From contig JAGAOO010000024.1 of assembly GCA_017623675.1 (NCBI GenBank), positions 1 to 64,000 of the forward strand: DNA of 64,000 bases. The letters run 5' to 3'. The first letter of the stretch is position 1; the number at the start of each line of letters is the position of its first letter. Under the pieces are notes generated by a model that saw only the letters and a list, made by a program, of their open reading frames with translations, ran no database searches and was not told the DNA's origin. Below are positions 7,655 through 15,561 of the stretch, one piece after another. The position numbers and the translations under genes are program-made. Source of the stretch: Lachnospiraceae bacterium. Lineage in GTDB: Bacteria > Bacillota > Clostridia > Lachnospirales > Lachnospiraceae.

Positions 7655-8380
7655 ATGATACGAATATATTCTTTGAAATTGGAACGGGAACTGAATGAAA
7701 GGGAACGACAACAGGCATTGGATATATTAACACCGGAACGCAAGGCGAAAGCCCTGCGTTTTCGGCGTTTAGAGGACCAATCCAAGGGAATGGCAACAGG
7801 GCTGTTAGAGGAATATGTACTTTGGAAGGAATATGGTATCTCAGCAGATAAAATAAGAATAGGACAAGGCACACAAGGCAAACCATTTCTAATCGGACAA
7901 GAAAATGTACATTATAACTTAAGTCATGCAGGAAACTGGATTGTTTGTGGTGTGGGTGACGTTTCTCTTGGCATTGATGTTGAACAGGAAAAAAAATACA
8001 GTGAACGATTGGTAAGACGATTCTTTCATGAAGAGGAGGTAGCGGATATTCTTTCTAGCTCTGAAGAAGAAAGATCCAAGGTATTTGCCATGTATTGGAC
8101 CATGAAAGAAAGCTTTATGAAATTATGCGGATTGGGATTTTCGTTACCGCTGAGCAGTTTTCAAACCAATCGAAAAACGGGTGAAATTACCATATTGCCA
8201 TTGGTTAGTAAGGAAAATAAGCAGGTGCTTTTGGAGCAAGGATTGTTGGGTAATCAAAAACCTGTCTGCCAATGGATACCATTAGAGACAGGTTATCAAT
8301 GCTGTATATGCACAAAGAAATTACAGCCGATAGAAGTGTGCAAAGTTTCGCTGGAAGATTGTATGAATCATCCGGGTTAA
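7655..8380 (+). CDS. Sfp-type 4'-phosphopantetheinyl transferase
   Basis: This 241-residue enzyme moves the phosphopantetheine arm from CoA to a carrier-protein serine. The core motifs are in order: GKPFL (about residue 75), NLSHAGNWIVCGV, the metal-binding GIDVE, RFFHEEE, and WTMKESFMKLCGLG, where WxxKES is the family signature. Length fits the Sfp class. It is the third gene of the carrier cassette and presumably activates that carrier. Its last four bases overlap the end of the convergent SDR gene, so the two transcripts collide. Confidence 0.92.
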   Translation: MIRIYSLKLERELNERERQQALDILTPERKAKALRFRRLEDQSKGMATGLLEEYVLWKEYGISADKIRIGQGTQGKPFLIGQENVHYNLSHAGNWIVCGVGDVSLGIDVEQEKKYSERLVRRFFHEEEVADILSSSEEERSKVFAMYWTMKESFMKLCGLGFSLPLSSFQTNRKTGEITILPLVSKENKQVLLEQGLLGNQKPVCQWIPLETGYQCCICTKKLQPIEVCKVSLEDCMNHPG

Positions 8381-9105
8381 ATCCATCCGCCGTCAAATCG
8401 AATCACCTGACCGGTTAGGTAGATAGGAGATTCTAATATTCTGGCAGCGAAAGAGGCAACCTCCTCAGGCGTAGCCATTCGGCCAATCGAAATGGATTCT
8501 TCTAATGCTGCAATCTCTTCTTGGGAAAAGCAGGCATTCATTTTTGTTTGAACAGCACCACAGGATATAGCATTAACGGCAATTCCGCTAGGGGCTAATT
8601 CTTTTCCCAAAGACTGGGTAAGAGCATTAATTCCTCCTTTGCTGGCCGAATAAGCCGCTTCACATGAGGCGCCTACCTCGCCCCAGACAGAAGAAATATT
8701 CAGAATACGTCCGGTGTGCTCATGTACCATATGCGGGACAACTTCATGGCAGTAATAGAATACAGAAGAAAGATTCGTATTAATTATATGGTGCCATTCA
8801 TCAATTGTCATGTCGGTAAGAAGGCCAACATATGAAATTCCGGCGTTGTTAACAAGAGTATCAATTTGTCCCCAGGTGGAAATAATAGTAGAGACAAAAT
8901 TTTGAACAAATGAAGCATCACTGCTGTCCCCGGAAAGGGCAATGCATTCCACACCCAAATCGGTTAGTATTTTTTTGGTATTCATAAGCTCTTCTGTGTG
9001 GTGGCAGGAGGTAATGGCAAGCCGGTCGTAGGTGTTTGCCAGTTGCAAAGCAATGGATTTTCCGATGCCGCTGGAAGCACCGGTAATAATAGCTGATTTT
9101 GACAT
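8377..9105 (-). CDS. FabG-like short-chain dehydrogenase/reductase
   Basis: This 242-residue protein is a classical SDR. It has the NADP(H) loop TGASSGIG (residues 8-15), NNAGISYVG, the catalytic Ser in ISSVWGEVG, and YSASKGG (YxxxK). The C terminus GQVIRFDGGWI is FabG-like. Substrate is unknown; related Clostridia proteins are often named after YmfI, the EF-P 5-aminopentanone reductase, but I cannot separate that from other FabG paralogues. I chose the ATG at 9105, with CGGAG eight bases upstream; the frame extends further but lacks a site. It converges on the transferase gene with a 4-base overlap. Confidence 0.85.
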   Translation of the reverse strand: MSKSAIITGASSGIGKSIALQLANTYDRLAITSCHHTEELMNTKKILTDLGVECIALSGDSSDASFVQNFVSTIISTWGQIDTLVNNAGISYVGLLTDMTIDEWHHIINTNLSSVFYYCHEVVPHMVHEHTGRILNISSVWGEVGASCEAAYSASKGGINALTQSLGKELAPSGIAVNAISCGAVQTKMNACFSQEEIAALEESISIGRMATPEEVASFAARILESPIYLTGQVIRFDGGWI

Positions 9106-9198
9106 ATGGAAGTCTCCGTTCTGTTCCTTATTTTGCAGCTCCATAAGAATAAAACTGCAAGAAATTCTTAAAAATAATATAACATAGAATCAATAGAC

Positions 9199-9227
9199 TT
9201 GAAAATGAAAGTTTTGTCTGATATACT
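9199..9227 (+). promoter_or_regulatory. predicted promoter for the LytR_C operon
   Basis: TTGAAA (9199-9204) and TATACT (9222-9227) are 17 bases apart. The start would be near 9234, about 45 bases before the TTG start codon of the next gene. Confidence 0.6.
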
Positions 9228-9278
9228 CAGTTACAGAGTTTTTTCGACAAGTGATAAATGTGTTGGGAGGTTTTTGAG

Positions 9279-9800
9279 TTGAATAAGAAGATGTTAAAAG
9301 TATTTGGTGAAGCGTTTTTAAAGACATTAATTGTAATTTTAGGTGTTGCAATTGTAATATTTGCAATATATTTTATGATACAGGTATTTGGTGGTGGAAA
9401 AAGTAATAAGAATTCTACCGAGGATACACCGATTTCCACGGAAGATATTAATTCCGGCGATACATTAGAACCTGCATCTGACACAGCAGAACCAACAAGT
9501 GAAGAACCGACAACAGTAGAACCGATTTCCTCTGTTGGACATTCCATAGAAGTATTAAACAGCACGGATACAGCGGGAGTTGCAGCCGGCTGGCAGGAAA
9601 AATTGAATGGAGAAGGCTTTACAGTATCTCAGATTGGAAACTACGAGACAGAAACCTTAACCAGTACCAAAATCATTGTATCCCAAGATGGCATGGGTCA
9701 GGATTTGGTAGGATACTTCCAGAATGCAACAGTAGAAGTTGGAACCATTAGCAGTGGGGCAGAGATTCAGATTATTATTGGTACAGAGGATGTACAATAA
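9279..9800 (+). CDS. membrane-anchored LytR C-terminal domain protein
   Basis: This 173-residue protein has one transmembrane segment (about residues 13-35), a Ser/Thr/Glu/Pro-rich linker (36-85) and a C-terminal LytR_C domain (about 87-170, beginning HSIEVLNSTDTAGVAAGWQEKL). LytR_C domains occur outside the membrane, usually fused to LytR-CpsA-Psr wall ligases; here the ligase domain is absent. I chose the TTG at 9279 because GGGAGG lies eight bases upstream; an ATG at 9258 overlaps that site. It heads a short operon with a WecG-like protein and YitT. Confidence 0.82.
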   Translation: MNKKMLKVFGEAFLKTLIVILGVAIVIFAIYFMIQVFGGGKSNKNSTEDTPISTEDINSGDTLEPASDTAEPTSEEPTTVEPISSVGHSIEVLNSTDTAGVAAGWQEKLNGEGFTVSQIGNYETETLTSTKIIVSQDGMGQDLVGYFQNATVEVGTISSGAEIQIIIGTEDVQ

Positions 9801-9806
9801 TACTTT

Positions 9807-10505
9807 GTGGATTTGATGAAAAGCATGAACAATCAAGGAAAGCTATTTGGTATACCATTTCAAATATATAGTGAACAACAGGCGTATCAGGGAAGTTGTG
9901 ATTTTTTGGAAGAACCGGCGCTGTACACAATATCTTTCATAGGTGCAGAGCAATGTGGAGTTATGGCAGATGCCAAAGAAACCTTGAAACAGAATCCACA
10001 GATGATTTGGCTTCCGGGCGACGATGCAGTTCGTTCCCTGTTCCCTAAAAAGGAACGACATGAAAAGATGGAATTCTCGGTTCAAAACTATATAATGAAA
10101 ATGTGTGAGTATGCCGCAGACATGGGATTAGATATATGCTTTTTGATGGAGAATGGAAAAGAGTTAGACTTTGTGACAAGTGGAATCCGCAAAACTTATC
10201 CGTATCTGGCGATTCATGGTATATGCTTAAATGATATGCAATCATCTGAAATGATGATTAATGAAATTAATTCCATTGCACCGGAAATTCTGATTTTGTG
10301 TGTCCATGCCGGTGAATTGCGACGGTATTTGGAGTGCGATAGGAATAAAACGAATGCAAGACTTTGCATTTGCGTCGGTCAGCTTCTGATGGATGAAATG
10401 TCTAAAAAGCAAAAATTGTTCCATACTATAACTATGAGCAGAGTGTTAAAACAACGTCTGCACAAATATAGCTTAAAGGAACAGAAAAAGGATGAACGTA
10501 TTTAG
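9807..10505 (+). CDS. divergent WecG/TagA/CpsF-like protein
   Basis: This 232-residue protein resembles WecG/TagA glycosyltransferases in outline: GIPFQIYSEQQA at the start, QNPQMIWLPGDDAV where the family has its LPDG loop, MGLDICFLMENGKELD (usually a GG-rich strand), YLAIHGICLND (usually HGYF) and INSIAPEILILCV (usually PDILFVGLG). The TPN and PKQE motifs are missing, so it may be inactive or have changed substrate. It starts with GTG at 9807, six bases after the previous stop, without a clear ribosome site; internal ATGs at 9816 and 9825 are possible. Its end overlaps yitT by 14 bases. Confidence 0.6.
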   Translation: MDLMKSMNNQGKLFGIPFQIYSEQQAYQGSCDFLEEPALYTISFIGAEQCGVMADAKETLKQNPQMIWLPGDDAVRSLFPKKERHEKMEFSVQNYIMKMCEYAADMGLDICFLMENGKELDFVTSGIRKTYPYLAIHGICLNDMQSSEMMINEINSIAPEILILCVHAGELRRYLECDRNKTNARLCICVGQLLMDEMSKKQKLFHTITMSRVLKQRLHKYSLKEQKKDERI

Positions 10506-11394
10506 AAATAAAAATCAGGTGCTCAGTGGACTTATGATTTTGGTTGGTACCGGTTTGATGGCAGTGGCAGTAAATTGTGTGTTTGAGCCAATGCAGTTAG
10601 TAACTGGTGGAGTGACTGGTATCGGAATTATTATAAAAGAATTGACAAGGAATATTGTGGGTAAAGAAGGGATTCCGCTTTGGATGACCAATCTAATCTG
10701 CAATGTTCCTTTGTTTTTGTTTGCATATCATTATATGGGTGGGCGGTTTGTGAAGAAGGGGCTGCTTTCCATGTTGGTCTTCACCGGATACCTGGGGGTG
10801 ATACCAATCACACCACTACCGACACAGGATGCATTATTGAATACTATTTCCGGTGCGGTTTTAATGGGGTTAGGCTTAGGTTTGGTTTTTGCAGCAGGCA
10901 CAACGACCGGAGGGACAGATTTGCTGGCTATTTTGCTGCAACAGAGATTTCGCCATTTGTCAGAGGCACAAATATTGGCAGTGGTTGATGGAAGTATTGT
11001 AATAGTTGGTGCGTTGATTTTTGGATTGGAACATGCCCTATATGCACTGGTGGCTATTTTTATTGTTACCAAAGTATCAGATGGAATCATGAATGGGCTG
11101 AAGTTCTCAAGAGTAAGCTATGTGATTTCTGATAAGGCATTGGAAATCAGTCGATGTTTTATGGAACGGGTTCGGCGGGGCGTAACGGGTATTGAAGTGA
11201 CGGGCATGCACACAGGGAAAAAGCGAAATATGCTGATGTGTGTGGTTTCCAGAAAAGAAATTGTGGAATTGAAAGAAATTGTGTTTGACATTGATCCGAA
11301 CGCCTTTGTGATTGTAACAAATGCTGCCGAAACGGTAGGCGAGGGGTTTGCAAACTATAGGGCAGAATATACGATAAATAGTAAGAAAAGTTAA
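10492..11394 (+). CDS. YitT family membrane protein
   Basis: This 300-residue protein has about six hydrophobic segments in the first 205 residues, including the glycine-rich TGGVTGIGIIIKEL and AAGTTTGGTDLLAILL motifs of the YitT family, and a C-terminal cytosolic DUF2179 domain (about 220-290, MERVRRGVTGIEVTGMHTG). Function is unknown; proteins of this family are abundant in Firmicutes. The ATG lies inside the end of the previous gene, implying coupled translation. Confidence 0.9.
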   Translation: MNVFRNKNQVLSGLMILVGTGLMAVAVNCVFEPMQLVTGGVTGIGIIIKELTRNIVGKEGIPLWMTNLICNVPLFLFAYHYMGGRFVKKGLLSMLVFTGYLGVIPITPLPTQDALLNTISGAVLMGLGLGLVFAAGTTTGGTDLLAILLQQRFRHLSEAQILAVVDGSIVIVGALIFGLEHALYALVAIFIVTKVSDGIMNGLKFSRVSYVISDKALEISRCFMERVRRGVTGIEVTGMHTGKKRNMLMCVVSRKEIVELKEIVFDIDPNAFVIVTNAAETVGEGFANYRAEYTINSKKS

Positions 11395-11429
11395 TAGATT
11401 TGCATAAAAAAAAAAACCATTATACAGAA

Positions 11430-11459
11430 TCCACAAATTAAGGAAAATTTATTTGTGGA
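11430..11459 (+). other. hairpin in the msmX upstream region
   Basis: The 153 bases between yitT and msmX hold an A11 run (11406-11416) and a 9-bp inverted repeat, TCCACAAAT (11430-11438) with ATTTGTGGA (11451-11459). It is not followed by a T run, so it is more likely an operator or leader element than a terminator. I found no promoter I trust for the following gene. Confidence 0.3.
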
Positions 11460-11547
11460 ATAGTAATATGGTATTTACGGGGCAAATGAGGTATCATAGG
11501 ACTATCGTTAGTCAGAATATTAAGCATAATCCAAGGAGGAATTTTGA

Positions 11548-12660
11548 ATGGCTAGTTTATCACTGAAGAATATTTACAAGATTTATCCAAACGGCTTTAA
11601 CGCAGTTAAGGATTTTAATCTTGAAATTGAAGACAAGGAGTTTATCATTTTCGTAGGACCATCTGGTTGTGGTAAGTCTACTACATTACGTATGATTGCT
11701 GGTTTGGAAGACATTACTCAGGGTGAGTTGTGGATTGGCGACAGATTAGTAAATGACGTAGAACCAAAGGATAGAGATATTGCAATGGTATTCCAGAACT
11801 ACGCTTTGTATCCACACATGAGTGTATTTGATAACATGGCATTTGGTTTGAAGTTAAGAAAGGTTCCTGCTGAGAAAATCAGCAAGCAGGTACATGAAGC
11901 TGCTAAGATTCTTGACATTGAACATTTGTTAGATCGTAAGCCAAAGGCTTTATCTGGTGGTCAGAGACAGCGTGTTGCTATGGGACGTGCAATCGTACGT
12001 GAGCCAAAGGTATTCTTGATGGATGAGCCTTTGTCAAACTTGGATGCTAAGTTGCGTGTTCAGATGCGTGTTGAGATTTCTAAGTTGCATCAGAGATTAC
12101 AGACAACGATTATCTACGTAACACATGACCAGACAGAAGCTATGACGCTGGGTACCAGAATCGTAGTTATGAAGGATGGTATTATTCAGCAGGTAGATAC
12201 TCCACAGAACTTATACGATAAGCCATGTAACTTATTCGTAGCTGGTTTCATGGGTATGCCTCCAATGAACTTCATTGATTGTAAGGTAGTTAAGTCTGGT
12301 TCAGATGTATTATTAATGTTTGGTTCACATTCAATTAAGGTACCTGATACAAAGGCTGCTAAGTTAATTGAAATGAACTACATTGATAAGGAAGTTATTC
12401 TTGGTATTCGTCCAGAGAACATTCATGATGAGCAGTTGTTCATCGAGTCTTCTCCAGAAAGTATCATTGATGCTAAGATTAACATTTATGAAATGTTAGG
12501 TGCAGAAGTTTACTTATACTTCACCATTGACCAGTTCGACATTACTGCAAGAGTAAATGCTCGTACAACTGCAAGACCTGGTGATACTGTTCAGTTAGCA
12601 TTTGACTTAAGCAAGATTCATATCTTCGATAAGGAAACAGAGCAGGTAGTAGTTAACTAG
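11548..12660 (+). CDS. sugar ABC transporter ATPase, MsmX/UgpC type
   Basis: This 370-residue protein is the CUT1-family ATPase that powers sugar importers. It has Walker A GPSGCGKST (about residues 37-45), the LSGGQRQRVAMGRA signature, Walker B VFLMDEPLSNLDAKL, and the switch HDQTEA, followed by a C-terminal TOBE/MalK regulatory domain (about 240-370). No permease or binding protein is nearby; like MsmX of Bacillus it may serve several importers. Codons are strongly biased to CGT, GGT, GCT and AAG compared with its neighbours, which suggests high expression. A strong terminator follows, making it monocistronic. Confidence 0.92.
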   Translation: MASLSLKNIYKIYPNGFNAVKDFNLEIEDKEFIIFVGPSGCGKSTTLRMIAGLEDITQGELWIGDRLVNDVEPKDRDIAMVFQNYALYPHMSVFDNMAFGLKLRKVPAEKISKQVHEAAKILDIEHLLDRKPKALSGGQRQRVAMGRAIVREPKVFLMDEPLSNLDAKLRVQMRVEISKLHQRLQTTIIYVTHDQTEAMTLGTRIVVMKDGIIQQVDTPQNLYDKPCNLFVAGFMGMPPMNFIDCKVVKSGSDVLLMFGSHSIKVPDTKAAKLIEMNYIDKEVILGIRPENIHDEQLFIESSPESIIDAKINIYEMLGAEVYLYFTIDQFDITARVNARTTARPGDTVQLAFDLSKIHIFDKETEQVVVN

Positions 12661-12694
12661 TCTAAATGAAAGTTTGTCTAAACTATGAACTTTT

Positions 12695-12736
12695 AGAGGA
12701 AATACAGAAAAAATCTGTATTTCCTCTTTTTTTTTT
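12695..12736 (+). terminator. strong intrinsic terminator after msmX
   Basis: AGAGGAAATACAG (12695-12707) pairs perfectly with CTGTATTTCCTCT (12715-12727) and is followed by a T run of about ten bases. Confidence 0.93.
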
Positions 12737-12835
12737 GCCCAACTTAATATATATTATTAAGTAATAGGCCAACATATGGTTTGGCTTGAAACAAGGTATT
12801 GGTGTAGTAAAATAATATGTAAAGGAGTGGATAAG

Positions 12836-13924
12836 ATGATTTCAAATCAAATCCTTCAAGATACAATCGAAGGGATAAAGTCCATTACACGAATTGATTT
12901 ATGTGTCATGGATACGGAGGGGAAAATATTGGCATCAACCTTACGGGATGCTGACGAGTACGAACAGGAAGTATTAGCGTTTGTAGAATCACCGGCAGAG
13001 AGCCAGGTGTTAAAGGGCTACCAGTTTTTTAAAGTGTTTGATGATAACCAGTTGGAATACATCATCCTTGCAAAGGGAGAGACCGATGATGTGTATATGA
13101 TTGGAAAAATTGCAGCATTTCAGATGCAAAATTTATTAATTGCATATAAGGAGAGATTTGATAAGGATAACTTTATTAAAAATCTTCTTCTGGATAATTT
13201 ATTATTGGTTGATATTTATAATCGTGCAAAGAAGCTTCATATTGACACAGATGTACGTAGAATTGTTTTCATTATTGAAACAAAGAATGAAAAGGATAAT
13301 AATGCATTAGAAACGGTACGTAATATTTTCTCTGCAAAGTCTAAGGATTTTATCACTGCTGTAGATGAGAAGAATATTATTCTTGTAAAAGAAGTAAAAG
13401 CAAATGAAACCTATGAGGATTTGAATAAGACTGCAAAAGTAATTGTAGATATGTTGAATACGGAAGCCATGTCTACCGTTCATGTAGCATATGGAACCAT
13501 TGTAAATGAAATCAAGGAGGTTTCCAGATCCTATAAAGAAGCAAAAATGGCTTTGGATGTAGGAAAGATTTTCTATGGAAACCGTAATATAATTGCATAT
13601 GGCAATTTGGGAATCGGACGTTTGATTTATCAGTTGCCAATTCCTCTTTGCAAAATGTTTATTAAGGAGATTTTTGATGGAAAGTCTCCAGATGAATTTG
13701 ATGAGGAAACCTTGGGAACAATTAACAAGTTTTTTGAGAATAGCTTGAATGTTTCAGAAACTTCCCGTCAGTTATATATTCATCGTAACACACTGGTATA
13801 CCGACTGGATAAGTTGCAGAAGAGTACCGGATTAGACTTGCGTGTGTTTGAAGATGCCATTACGTTTAAAATTGCATTGATGGTTGTAAAATATATGAAA
13901 TATATGGAGTCATTAGATTATTAG
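12836..13924 (+). CDS. PucR/CdaR-type transcriptional regulator
   Basis: This 362-residue protein has an N-terminal sensor region (residues 1-130, with DTEGKILAST typical of CdaR/sugar-diacid recognition folds), a GGDEF-like middle segment, and a C-terminal PucR helix-turn-helix (about 300-355) with NVSETSRQLYIHRNTLVYRLDKL, the family signature. These regulators typically control purine, sugar-acid or amino-acid use. The start at 12836 has AAAGGAG eight bases upstream. It sits between msmX and ftsE; whether it controls either is not shown by the sequence. Confidence 0.85.
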   Translation: MISNQILQDTIEGIKSITRIDLCVMDTEGKILASTLRDADEYEQEVLAFVESPAESQVLKGYQFFKVFDDNQLEYIILAKGETDDVYMIGKIAAFQMQNLLIAYKERFDKDNFIKNLLLDNLLLVDIYNRAKKLHIDTDVRRIVFIIETKNEKDNNALETVRNIFSAKSKDFITAVDEKNIILVKEVKANETYEDLNKTAKVIVDMLNTEAMSTVHVAYGTIVNEIKEVSRSYKEAKMALDVGKIFYGNRNIIAYGNLGIGRLIYQLPIPLCKMFIKEIFDGKSPDEFDEETLGTINKFFENSLNVSETSRQLYIHRNTLVYRLDKLQKSTGLDLRVFEDAITFKIALMVVKYMKYMESLDY

Positions 13925-13964
13925 GCAGAAGGACTTACATTAAATAGCGAAAGGGGCACAAGAT

Positions 13965-14651
13965 ATGTTAGTGCTTGACCATGTAACAATGAAATATCCT
14001 ACCGGAACAACTGCATTAAATGATGTCAGTATTACCATTGAAAAGGGCGAATTTGTATTCATCGTCGGCAGTAGCGGTTCCGGTAAAACAACATTAATGA
14101 AGCTTTTATTAAAAGAGTTGGATCCTACAGCAGGAACCATTATGATAAACGGAAAAGATTATTCGAAAGTGAAGCGGAAAGATATTCCGAAAATTCGACG
14201 GGATATTGGAGTAGTATTCCAGAATTTCCGATTGTTAAAGGATAGAAATGTATATGAGAATGTTGCTTTTGCACAAAGAATAGTAGAAACACCACCACGG
14301 TATATCCGCCGACAGGTGCCTTCTATGTTGACTATGGTAGGTCTGGGAGATAAATATAAGTCGTTTCCAAAGGAGCTTTCCGGTGGTGAGCAGCAGAGGG
14401 TTGCTTTGGCAAGGGCATTGGTGAATAATCCATCCATTTTATTAGCGGACGAGCCAACCGGTAATTTGGATCCAAAGAATTCCTGGGATATTATGAACCT
14501 ATTGGAAGAAGTTAATAAAAGGGGCACAACGGTTGTCGTAGTAACCCATAATCGGGAAATTGTAAATGCAATGAAAAAAAGAGTCGTAACTTTGAAAAAA
14601 GGTACGATTATTAGTGATGAGAAAAAGGGTGGATATATAGATGAAGATTAG
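13965..14651 (+). CDS. ftsE: cell division ATP-binding protein FtsE
   Basis: This 228-residue ATPase works with FtsX to switch on peptidoglycan hydrolases. Visible are Walker A VGSSGSGKTTLMKLL, the Q-loop VVFQNFRLL, the signature LSGGEQQRVALARALV, and Walker B ILLADEPTGNLDP. Length fits FtsE. The ftsX ATG overlaps its end by 11 bases, so translation is coupled. The following M23 hydrolase with a coiled coil is the expected target of FtsEX. Confidence 0.95.
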   Translation: MLVLDHVTMKYPTGTTALNDVSITIEKGEFVFIVGSSGSGKTTLMKLLLKELDPTAGTIMINGKDYSKVKRKDIPKIRRDIGVVFQNFRLLKDRNVYENVAFAQRIVETPPRYIRRQVPSMLTMVGLGDKYKSFPKELSGGEQQRVALARALVNNPSILLADEPTGNLDPKNSWDIMNLLEEVNKRGTTVVVVTHNREIVNAMKKRVVTLKKGTIISDEKKGGYIDED

Positions 14652-15552
14652 TACATTGTGGTATTGCTTTTTGCAAGGACTAAAAAATATTAAGAGAAAT
14701 TTATTATTCTCGCTGGCGTCTGTTGGTACCATAGTAGCTTGTCTGTTTCTTTTTGGTACTTTTTATGCTATTGTTATGAATTTTGAAGCGATTATGCAAC
14801 AGATGGAGGAATCGGTTGCAGTTACGGTCTTTTTTGATTCGGGAATTTCTCAGGAGAAGATTGACGAAATAGGAGAAGCAATTCGGGTTCGACCAGAGGT
14901 CAACACCATGGATTTTATGTCCGCAGAGGATGCATGGAAACAGTATTCCAATGAATTATTCCATGGCGATCAGGAAAAGATTGACGCTGCCTTTGGTACA
15001 GATAATCCGCTGGCAGACTACGCTTCTTATAACATAACGATTACAGAAGTAGAGAAGCAGGTAGAATTCGTAGAATTCTTAGAGGGCTTGGACGGCGTGC
15101 GGAAGGTAAAGAGTTCGGAAGCCACTGCCAAACAGTTAGAATCTATTAATGCATTGGTTGGTTATGCATCTGTAGGCGTCATTGTAATTCTGTTATTGGT
15201 TTCCATTTTCTTGATTAGCAATACGATTACCATAGGTATTACAATTCGAAAAGAGGAAATTTCCATTATGAAATTAATTGGAGCAACTGATTTCTTTGTT
15301 CGAACTCCATTTATTGTAGAAGGTATTACCATTGGTTTGGTAGGTTCTGCCATTCCTTGTGTATTTTTATTTTTCATGTATAAGATGGTAACAGACTTTT
15401 TAACAAATACGTTTTCAGATTTGGCAAGCTGGTTGAAATTTTTACCAAGAAATGAAGTGTTCCAGGTATTGGTGCCGGTTTGCCTGCTGATTGGTGTGGG
15501 TATAGGATTTGTAGGTAGTTTAATAACAACAAGGAAGCATTTGAAGGTCTAG
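14641..15552 (+). CDS. ftsX: cell division permease-like protein FtsX
   Basis: This 303-residue protein has one transmembrane segment near residues 23-45, an extracellular loop (about 46-170) that in the family contacts the hydrolase, and three more segments toward the C terminus (about 175-200, 220-250, 275-295). FtsX transmits FtsE ATPase action across the membrane rather than moving a solute. It overlaps ftsE by 11 bases and the downstream hydrolase starts ten bases after its stop codon. Confidence 0.94.
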   Translation: MKISTLWYCFLQGLKNIKRNLLFSLASVGTIVACLFLFGTFYAIVMNFEAIMQQMEESVAVTVFFDSGISQEKIDEIGEAIRVRPEVNTMDFMSAEDAWKQYSNELFHGDQEKIDAAFGTDNPLADYASYNITITEVEKQVEFVEFLEGLDGVRKVKSSEATAKQLESINALVGYASVGVIVILLLVSIFLISNTITIGITIRKEEISIMKLIGATDFFVRTPFIVEGITIGLVGSAIPCVFLFFMYKMVTDFLTNTFSDLASWLKFLPRNEVFQVLVPVCLLIGVGIGFVGSLITTRKHLKV

Positions 15553-15561
15553 GTGATTAAT

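Noticed and set aside
10680-10988. 102-residue ORF inside yitT in another frame
   Set aside because: Shadow of a clear membrane-protein gene; no ribosome site and no coherent composition.
11406-11416. A11 run as a terminator for yitT
   Set aside because: On the + strand a terminator needs a T run after a hairpin; here the run is A and no minus-strand gene ends at this point.
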